A stretch of DNA of 7,268 nt from an uncultured Bacilli bacterium (GTDB lineage: Bacteria; Bacillota_I; Bacilli_A; RF39; UBA660), in contig CARZYU010000031.1 in assembly GCA_949113215.1 (NCBI GenBank), positions 2,486 to 9,753 of the forward strand. The letters run 5' to 3'. The translations under genes and the position numbers were made by a program. Shown here piece by piece: positions 1 to 3,971 of the stretch. The first letter of the stretch is position 1, and the number at the start of each line of letters is the position of its first letter. Under the pieces are notes generated by a model that searched no databases, was not told the DNA's origin, and worked only from the letters and a program-made list of their open reading frames with translations.

Positions 1-1
1 T

Positions 2-583
2 CCAACCAAAGGATATAAGTTTTCAACGTATGCTACCTGGTGGATTCGTCAAGCGATTACAAGAGCCATTGCTGATCAAGCGAGAACCATTCGTGTTCCA
101 GTTCATATGGTGGAAACGATTAATAAGCTTGCTCGCATTCAAAGACAATTGACCCAAGAATTAAACCGTGAACCAACCGATGAAGAAATTGCAGCAAAAC
201 TTGGTATTACGGTTGAAAAAGTAAGAGAAGTCTATAAGATCAGTCAAGATCCAGTATCATTAGAAACTCCAATTGGAGAAGAAGAAGACAGCCATTTAGG
301 AGATTTCATTCGTGACGAGAGAACGATGAGTCCTGAAGAATATGCTACGCAAGAAATGTTAAAAGAAGAATTATCAGGAGTGTTGGCAACTCTTACCGAA
401 CGAGAAGAAAGAGTTCTTCGTCTTCGTTTTGGCTTAGACGATGGACAATGTCGAACCTTAGAAGAAGTAGGACAAATCTTTGGTGTAACCAGAGAACGTA
501 TTCGTCAAATTGAAGCGAAAGCTCTAAGAAAACTTCGCCATCCATCACGTTCTAGAAAATTAAAGGATTTCATGACAGACTGA
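2..583 (+). CDS. rpoD: RNA polymerase housekeeping sigma factor (RpoD/SigA), 3' part
   Basis: Primary sigma factor that directs RNA polymerase core to -10/-35 promoters. Only the last 193 residues are present; the reading frame is open from base 2, so the gene starts upstream of the window. What is seen, in order: region 2.3/2.4 with [13 protein letters not shown] (residues 7-19 of the fragment) and the segment [16 protein letters not shown] (28-43), the classic promoter-melting and -10 recognition block of group 1 sigmas; region 3 with [13 protein letters not shown] (57-69); and region 4 with the helix-turn-helix [20 protein letters not shown] (152-171), which reads the -35 box, ending in [10 protein letters not shown]. 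Region 4 matches the primary sigma rather than an alternative one. The TGA stop overlaps the trmK start (TGATG), so the two are translationally coupled. The family assignment is essentially certain; only the missing N-terminus cannot be described. Confidence 0.97.
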   Translation, partial: PTKGYKFSTYATWWIRQAITRAIADQARTIRVPVHMVETINKLARIQRQLTQELNREPTDEEIAAKLGITVEKVREVYKISQDPVSLETPIGEEEDSHLGDFIRDERTMSPEEYATQEMLKEELSGVLATLTEREERVLRLRFGLDDGQCRTLEEVGQIFGVTRERIRQIEAKALRKLRHPSRSRKLKDFMTD

Positions 584-1254
584 TGAAGATCAACAAACGA
601 CTAATGGCAATTGCCGAATTAGTAGACGACGGAAGTAATTTGATCGATGTAGGATGTGATCATGCTCTACTTCCCATTTATGTGATGGAGCATAAAAAAA
701 ATATCACGGCCATTGCTTCGGATAAATTACCAGGTCCTTTAGAACAAGCAAAGAAAAATATCAAAGCTGCAAATCTAGAGAATAAAATTAAAGTTCAATT
801 GAGCGATGGAATCAAAGATTTAGATGATCAAACCGACACGATTGTCATTTCCGGAATGGGTGGACAACTCATGATTGGAATATTCAAATATCAAATGGAA
901 AAATTAAAGAATATCAAAACGATCATTCTTTCTCCTAACAATGATCAAAGCATGATCCGTTCCTTTTTACTAAAACATGGATTTATCTTAGTAGATGAAA
1001 TGATGGTCGAAGATGCAGGACACATCTATCTTGGAATGAAGTTTCAAAAAGGAAAAAAACATTACAGTAGGCAAGAACTTTACTTTGGACCGATTCTTTT
1101 AGAAAAAAGAGGGGAACTATTTGATAAGTATTATCAAAAAGAATTAGAACGGAAACGAATTTTAATCAAATTACTACCAAAGAAGTATCGTTATCGAAGA
1201 TTTCAAGTGAAAAATGAAATCACATTATTAGAAAAAACATTAGAATCCAAGTAG
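583..1254 (+). CDS. trmK: tRNA (adenine(22)-N(1))-methyltransferase TrmK
   Basis: SAM-dependent methyltransferase that makes m1A at position 22 of tRNAs in Gram-positive bacteria (B. subtilis TrmK/YqfN family); cytoplasmic. The 223-residue product has the family layout: a Rossmann-type SAM site DVGCDHALLP (22-31), a motif with GPLEQA (51-56), the signature ISGMGG (89-94), LSPN (116-119) where many homologues have LQPN, and a basic, helix-rich C-terminal part (about 155-223) expected to form the coiled coil that contacts tRNA. Length is normal for the family. The start is fixed by the TGATG overlap with rpoD; the only purine-rich stretch upstream (AAAGGA near 562-567) is too far away for a good ribosome binding site, so translation probably depends on coupling. 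Position directly after the primary sigma gene resembles other Firmicutes, but the Nif3/YqfO-type gene that often follows trmK is absent; a terminator and the serpin gene come next. Confidence 0.93.
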   Translation: MKINKRLMAIAELVDDGSNLIDVGCDHALLPIYVMEHKKNITAIASDKLPGPLEQAKKNIKAANLENKIKVQLSDGIKDLDDQTDTIVISGMGGQLMIGIFKYQMEKLKNIKTIILSPNNDQSMIRSFLLKHGFILVDEMMVEDAGHIYLGMKFQKGKKHYSRQELYFGPILLEKRGELFDKYYQKELERKRILIKLLPKKYRYRRFQVKNEITLLEKTLESK

Positions 1255-1266
1255 GATTCTTTTTTT
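1242..1266 (+). terminator. Intrinsic terminator of rpoD-trmK
   Basis: A perfect 7-bp stem AGAATCC (1242-1248) / GGATTCT (1254-1260) with a 5-nt loop is followed by a T run to 1266. The 5' arm and loop lie inside the last codons of trmK and the TAG stop (1252-1254) sits at the loop/3' arm boundary. It ends the sigma-factor transcription unit and insulates the serpin gene. Confidence 0.85.
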
Positions 1267-1306
1267 GTCAAAATTTTGTCGAGAAGAAAAAAATGAAACA
1301 TAAAAA

Positions 1307-1336
1307 TTGACATGGGGGGGGGAGTTTTATTATATA
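1307..1336 (+). promoter_or_regulatory. Serpin promoter with a poly-G spacer
   Basis: TTGACA (1307-1312) is a perfect -35 box. The -10 is TTATAT (1330-1335, spacer 17) or TATATA (1331-1336, spacer 18). The spacer contains nine consecutive G (1314-1322). It lies between the trmK terminator and the serpin ribosome binding site, so it can only serve the serpin gene. A change in the G count by slippage would change the spacer length and so promoter strength (inference; same arrangement as the phase-variable porA promoter of Neisseria meningitidis). Confidence 0.8.
1314..1322 (+). repeat. Homopolymeric G9 tract
   Basis: Nine uninterrupted G between the -35 and -10 boxes of the serpin promoter, in an otherwise AT-rich region. 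Long G runs are rare in AT-rich genomes and are typical contingency loci prone to slipped-strand mispairing. The run length could vary between cells or be misread in sequencing. Confidence 0.95.
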
Positions 1337-1342
1337 GATATC

Positions 1343-1349
1343 AAAGGAG
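1343..1349 (+). promoter_or_regulatory. Ribosome binding site of the serpin gene
   Basis: AAAGGAG, 9 nt before ATG 1359. It fixes the start and shows that the charged N-terminal segment ahead of the membrane helix is translated. Confidence 0.85.
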
Positions 1350-1358
1350 AGTGAAAAA

Positions 1359-3008
1359 ATGGAGGAAAAAGAGAAAGACAATGTTTCGCTTAACGAAGTA
1401 GAAAACAAAGTTGAAAGTCCTTCGAAAAAAGATAAGAAGAAAAATCAAACGATTCTTATTTTAGCAGTGATAGCGGTAGTATTAGTGTTCGCTGTAGTGG
1501 GAGTATTTGCAGGAAAGAATTTACTGGACAAGAAAAAAGGAAAGGAAGAAGTAGACTCCAAAGAGGTATTTTCCAAGTATAAAATGTCGGGAAATGGCTT
1601 ACAAGATTTTGATTTAAGTTTTCTACAGCTAGAAAACAATGAACAAAATATGATTTATAGTCCTTTATCGATCAAGTATGCCCTCGAAATGTTAGGGGAA
1701 GGGGCAAATGGGAATACCAAGGCTCAAATCGATGCTGTGATTGGGGCGTATAAAGCAAAGAAGTACAACAATAGTCCTAATATGTCGTTAGCCAATGCTT
1801 TATTTGTAAGAGACAGTTACAAGGAAAATATGAAGGAAGAATACACTTCTAGACTGGCAACAAAGTACAATGCCGATGTCATTTTTGATACCTTTGCCAA
1901 TGCTACAACCATCAATGGTTGGATTAAAGAAAAAACACTTGGTTTAATTAGTGAATTGGTTCAGGATTCTGATTTGAATGATATGCAGTATATTTTAGTC
2001 AATGCTTTAGGAATTGATATGGAATGGAAGAATGTCATCCAATCTATCTATACCGGTGAAGAGCAGAAGGGGCTATCTTATAGTGTTGCTTATCCTCATA
2101 CCAAATATCAAGATGCGGTAGAAACCATTATGGGAAATTTCCCAAGTTTAGACTTCAGTAATAGTACAAAAGTAAAATCAAGTCGTATTGGAGCCACTGT
2201 CAATAACTATGATTTTATCAAAGAACAAGGCGAAGATAACATTCGAAATAAGGTGAAGGAAGAGTATGAGCAATTTGTAGCAAGAGATGAATGTGAATAT
2301 AAGGCTCAAGGCAGAACTTATGAAGAAACGGAAGCGGTGGTAAACCGCTATATGAAAGAATTAAAAGAGGGATACGGTTATAAAGATGTGAAATTCTCTA
2401 CGGACTTTTCTTTCTATAGCGATGAGACCGTAAAACTCTTTGCAAAGGATCTAAAAGAGTACGATGGAACAACGTTACAGTACATTGGAGTGATGCCAAA
2501 ACAAAAAAATCTGAAGGATTATATTGCATCGATGAATGCATCGAAGATCAACGATTTGGTTGGCAAATTAAAAACAATGGATCTTGAGAACTTTGAGTAT
2601 GGTAAAATCTATCGAATCAGAGGATTGATCCCATTATTTAACTTTGAATACCAAATGAATTTATTAGAGGATTTAAAGAAATTAGGAATTACCGATGTCT
2701 TTGAAGATGGTAAAGCAGATTTATCCAAACTTTCAAAGGAGTCTTCTTATATTGGTTATGTAGCGCACAAAGCCAATATTGATTTCTCAAACGAAGGAAT
2801 TAAGGCTTCCGCTGCCACAGGAATCGGTGGTCTTGGAAGTGCTGCTGGATGTGGCTTTGACTATCTTTGGGATTTGCCAGTCGAAGAGATTGATCTAAAC
2901 TTTGATCATCCATATTTCTTCTTAGTAAGAGATAAAAGTAGTGGCGAAATTTGGTTTACAGGATCTGTCTATCAACCAACGGAATGGAAAAATGAAGTTC
3001 AATTTTAA
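1359..3008 (+). CDS. Membrane-anchored serpin (serine protease inhibitor family)
   Basis: Serpins inhibit serine or cysteine proteases by a suicide mechanism in which the cleaved reactive loop inserts into a beta sheet. The 549-residue product has a charged cytoplasmic N-terminus (1-29), one hydrophobic helix (31-51) followed by a lysine-rich stretch, then an extracellular serpin fold (about 75-540). Family marks: YSPLSI (100-105) with GEGANGNTKAQI (113-124), SLANALFV (143-150), INGWIKEKT (185-193), ILVNALGIDMEW (212-223), GIGG-containing loop, and C-terminal FDHPYFFLVRD (515-525) with TGSVYQP. The hinge NEGIKASAAT (478-487) is short-side-chain rich, as in inhibitory serpins. Odd points: a typical serpin domain is about 370-400 residues, and here about 120 residues are inserted between 224 and 345; the loop from the hinge to FDHPY is about 13 residues longer than in alpha-1-antitrypsin; the only two cysteines (C312, C498) lie in these two extra segments. 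Counting from the hinge places P1-P1' near S494-A495, but the long loop makes this uncertain. Has its own promoter and terminator. The family call is firm; the target protease is unknown. Confidence 0.93.
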   Translation: MEEKEKDNVSLNEVENKVESPSKKDKKKNQTILILAVIAVVLVFAVVGVFAGKNLLDKKKGKEEVDSKEVFSKYKMSGNGLQDFDLSFLQLENNEQNMIYSPLSIKYALEMLGEGANGNTKAQIDAVIGAYKAKKYNNSPNMSLANALFVRDSYKENMKEEYTSRLATKYNADVIFDTFANATTINGWIKEKTLGLISELVQDSDLNDMQYILVNALGIDMEWKNVIQSIYTGEEQKGLSYSVAYPHTKYQDAVETIMGNFPSLDFSNSTKVKSSRIGATVNNYDFIKEQGEDNIRNKVKEEYEQFVARDECEYKAQGRTYEETEAVVNRYMKELKEGYGYKDVKFSTDFSFYSDETVKLFAKDLKEYDGTTLQYIGVMPKQKNLKDYIASMNASKINDLVGKLKTMDLENFEYGKIYRIRGLIPLFNFEYQMNLLEDLKKLGITDVFEDGKADLSKLSKESSYIGYVAHKANIDFSNEGIKASAATGIGGLGSAAGCGFDYLWDLPVEEIDLNFDHPYFFLVRDKSSGEIWFTGSVYQPTEWKNEVQF

Positions 3009-3012
3009 GGAA

Positions 3013-3040
3013 GGGAACTCTTAAAGGAGTTCTTTTTTTT
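3013..3040 (+). terminator. Intrinsic terminator of the serpin gene
   Basis: Stem GAACTC (3015-3020) / GAGTTC (3027-3032), extendable by two G-U pairs (3013-3014 with 3033-3034), 6-nt loop, followed by a run of eight T (3033-3040). It lies just after the TAA stop (3006-3008) and makes the serpin gene monocistronic. Confidence 0.87.
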
Positions 3041-3052
3041 ACGATCTTTTTG

Positions 3053-3062
3053 GTAACGTTAC
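3053..3062 (+). promoter_or_regulatory. Palindrome GTAACGTTAC, possible operator
   Basis: A perfect 10-bp inverted repeat ending 5 bases before the -35 box of the next gene. Position and symmetry fit a binding site for a dimeric regulator, either an activator or a repressor. No regulator gene is visible in the window, so this is a candidate only. Confidence 0.4.
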
Positions 3063-3067
3063 ATTAT

Positions 3068-3096
3068 TTGACAAAGAAAAATCATAACTATATAAT
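3068..3096 (+). promoter_or_regulatory. Perfect consensus sigma-70 promoter
   Basis: TTGACA (3068-3073), a 17-base spacer and TATAAT (3091-3096): both boxes and the spacing match the consensus exactly. Transcription should begin near 3102-3104, which rules out any start codon before that for the downstream gene and leaves ATG 3125. Confidence 0.92.
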
Positions 3097-3106
3097 ATCT
3101 ATGGAA

Positions 3107-3115
3107 AAGGAGGAG
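3107..3115 (+). promoter_or_regulatory. Ribosome binding site deciding the ATG at 3125
   Basis: AAGGAGGAG, ending 9 nt before ATG 3125. It selects this ATG over the in-frame TTG at 3050 (upstream of the promoter) and the in-frame ATG at 3101 (at the expected transcription start, with no ribosome site). Confidence 0.88.
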
Positions 3116-3124
3116 ACAAAACAT

Positions 3125-3457
3125 ATGAATCGCAATAGTTTTCAATTATGGGTGGATTATTCGCTTGGTAAAATACAAAGAAAATTAACAAAAAAAGAAC
3201 AAAGTGAGATAGATGCTAGTACCTTTGCTATGCACTTGTTAATACCTACAAATTCTTTGTTGAGATTGTGTAATGGACTACAGAATATGGAGGCTTTAAG
3301 CAATTGCGATTTCGTAATAGAGGCTCTAGCTGAAAAGTTTTGGGTACCAAAAGAGGTTATGTTTATTAAAATGAAAGGATTGCTGCAGGAGAAACCTGAA
3401 TTGTTACCAGAAGAGATAGGCAAAGGAAGTTTCTTGAAGAGAAAAAACGATAGATAA
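3125..3457 (+). CDS. Small ImmA/IrrE-like protein lacking the HExxH zinc site
   Basis: A 110-residue soluble protein with no signal peptide or membrane helix. Residues 28-41, EIDASTFAMHLLIP, fit the ImmA/IrrE (DUF955/COG2856) pattern E..AN.FA..LLMP, and 62-86 (DFVIEALAEKFWVPKEVMFIKM and following) fit the family's later LA..F.VS helix. In true family members HELGH lies about 15-25 residues before the first pattern; here the aligned stretch is FQLWVDYSLGKI (6-17), so HELGH would correspond to YSLGK (12-16): L and G are kept but both His and the Glu are gone. E28, equivalent to the third metal ligand, is kept. The usual N-terminal part of about 40 residues is also missing. Seen: motif similarity and loss of the catalytic residues. 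Known: the family cleaves XRE-type repressors such as ImmR and DdrO. Inferred: a non-catalytic relative that may still bind a partner. No XRE gene adjoins it. Its exact consensus promoter argues for a working gene rather than a relic. The remote homology is by eye and could be wrong. Confidence 0.6.
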   Translation: MNRNSFQLWVDYSLGKIQRKLTKKEQSEIDASTFAMHLLIPTNSLLRLCNGLQNMEALSNCDFVIEALAEKFWVPKEVMFIKMKGLLQEKPELLPEEIGKGSFLKRKNDR

Positions 3458-3484
3458 TGGATCGTTTTCTAGGAAATATCGATC
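3444..3484 (+). terminator. Probable terminator region after the small ImmA-like gene
   Basis: Two overlapping hairpins are possible: AAAACGAT (3444-3451) / ATCGTTTT (3461-3468), which spans the stop codon, and GATCG (3460-3464) / CGATC (3480-3484) with an inner TTTC/GAAA pairing. The second is followed by a T-rich but interrupted stretch (3486-3500). Both share 3461-3468, so only one can form at a time. A weak terminator compared with the others in this window. Confidence 0.45.
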
Positions 3485-3538
3485 ACTTATTCTTTTCTTA
3501 GAAAAATCCTTTGAAGAAACTATATTTGGAAAAAAAGC

Positions 3539-3567
3539 TTGCCAAAATGCATTTTCTTGCATATAAT
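3539..3567 (+). promoter_or_regulatory. rpsO promoter
   Basis: TTGCCA (3539-3544), 17-base spacer, TATAAT (3562-3567). Transcription should start near 3573-3575, giving an 80-nt leader before rpsO. No other good promoter is seen for the rpsO-pnp-DUF1653 unit. Confidence 0.85.
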
Positions 3568-3575
3568 AAATGTAC

Positions 3576-3640
3576 TTACCAATTCTCAGTGAGAGAGTCC
3601 TTTCGACTTTTACTTAGAATTTGGTGAATTTAAAAAAAGA
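3576..3640 (+). ncRNA. Candidate S15 (rpsO) leader, three-way junction
   Basis: Between the promoter and the ribosome binding site the leader can fold into an outer stem, ACCAA (3578-3582) with TTGGT (3621-3625), extendable as ACCAATTCT/AGAATTTGGT with one bulge, enclosing two hairpins: TCTC-AGT-GAGA (about 3584-3594) and AGAGTC-CTTTC-GACTTT (about 3594-3610, one G-U). A closing stem with two inner hairpins is the three-way junction shape that S15 binds in 16S rRNA and that several S15 leaders imitate to repress rpsO translation. The fold was drawn by hand, and the inner and outer pairings compete for some bases. Confidence 0.5.
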
Positions 3641-3647
3641 AAGGGAG
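3641..3647 (+). promoter_or_regulatory. rpsO: Ribosome binding site deciding the GTG at 3656
   Basis: AAGGGAG lies 8 nt before GTG 3656. The in-frame GTG at 3647 overlaps this site and so cannot use it; the start at 3656 also gives the standard S15 N-terminus MALTT. Confidence 0.85.
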
Positions 3648-3655
3648 TGTTCGTT

Positions 3656-3925
3656 GTGGCATTAACAACAGACAAAAAACAAGAGATCGTAAAGAAATTT
3701 GCTCGAAATGAAAAAGATACTGGTTCTCCAGAGGTACAAATTGCAATTCTTACCGAAGAGATCAATACTTTAACTGCTCATTTGAAAGAGCATATTCACG
3801 ATCATCATTCACGTCGTGGACTTTTGAAAAAAGTAGGACAACGTCGTAATATGTTGAATTACTTAGCGAAAAAAGATGTAAAGCGTTATCGTGAAGTTGT
3901 AAAACAATTAGGATTAAGAAAGTAG
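3656..3925 (+). CDS. rpsO: 30S ribosomal protein S15
   Basis: Primary-binding protein of the small ribosomal subunit; it binds the 16S rRNA central-domain three-way junction and helps form the platform and bridge B4. The 89-residue product has the normal bacterial length and the family signatures: [15 protein letters not shown] at the start, [17 protein letters not shown] (about 20-36), [10 protein letters not shown] (about 45-54) and [10 protein letters not shown] (about 58-67). The start is GTG at 3656, 8 nt after AAGGGAG. It is the first gene of the rpsO-pnp unit, the order also found in E. coli and B. subtilis, with a structured leader in front that could mediate S15 autoregulation and a terminator right after the stop. 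Confidence 0.98.
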   Translation: MALTTDKKQEIVKKFARNEKDTGSPEVQIAILTEEINTLTAHLKEHIHDHHSRRGLLKKVGQRRNMLNYLAKKDVKRYREVVKQLGLRK

Positions 3926-3950
3926 ACACGTTTTTCGTGTCTTTATTTTT
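3924..3950 (+). terminator. rpsO-pnp intercistronic terminator/attenuator
   Basis: Perfect 7-bp stem AGACACG (3924-3930) / CGTGTCT (3936-3942), T5 loop, followed by TTTATTTTT-type tract (to 3950). It overlaps the rpsO stop. As no promoter is evident in the 46 bases before pnp, it probably acts as a partial terminator that sets the ratio of rpsO to pnp transcripts, comparable to t1 in the E. coli rpsO-pnp operon. Confidence 0.87.
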
Positions 3951-3971
3951 GCAAAAGAGGAGGAAGTAACA

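Noticed and set aside
1269..1278. Palindrome CAAAATTTTG before the serpin promoter
   Set aside because: Short, pure AT core and close to the T tract of the terminator; expected by chance in such sequence.
1445..1639. Minus-strand open frame opposite the serpin N-terminus, and the other minus-strand frames at 3157-3423, 4365-4550, 4739-4981, 5606-5809 and 5784-5969
   Set aside because: All lie opposite well-supported genes, have no recognisable motif and no good ribosome site or promoter.
3050..3124. In-frame upstream extension of the small ImmA-like gene (TTG at 3050, ATG at 3101)
   Set aside because: The TTG precedes the promoter and the ATG lies at the expected transcription start without a ribosome site; ATG 3125 has AAGGAGGAG at proper spacing.
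3493..3505. TTTTCTTAGAAAA inverted repeat upstream of the rpsO promoter
   Set aside because: Low-complexity AT hairpin with a 3-base loop and no T tract; no more than expected by chance.
3647..3655. GTG at 3647 as the rpsO start
   Set aside because: It overlaps the ribosome site AAGGGAG and adds three residues foreign to S15; GTG 3656 gives the standard MALTT.
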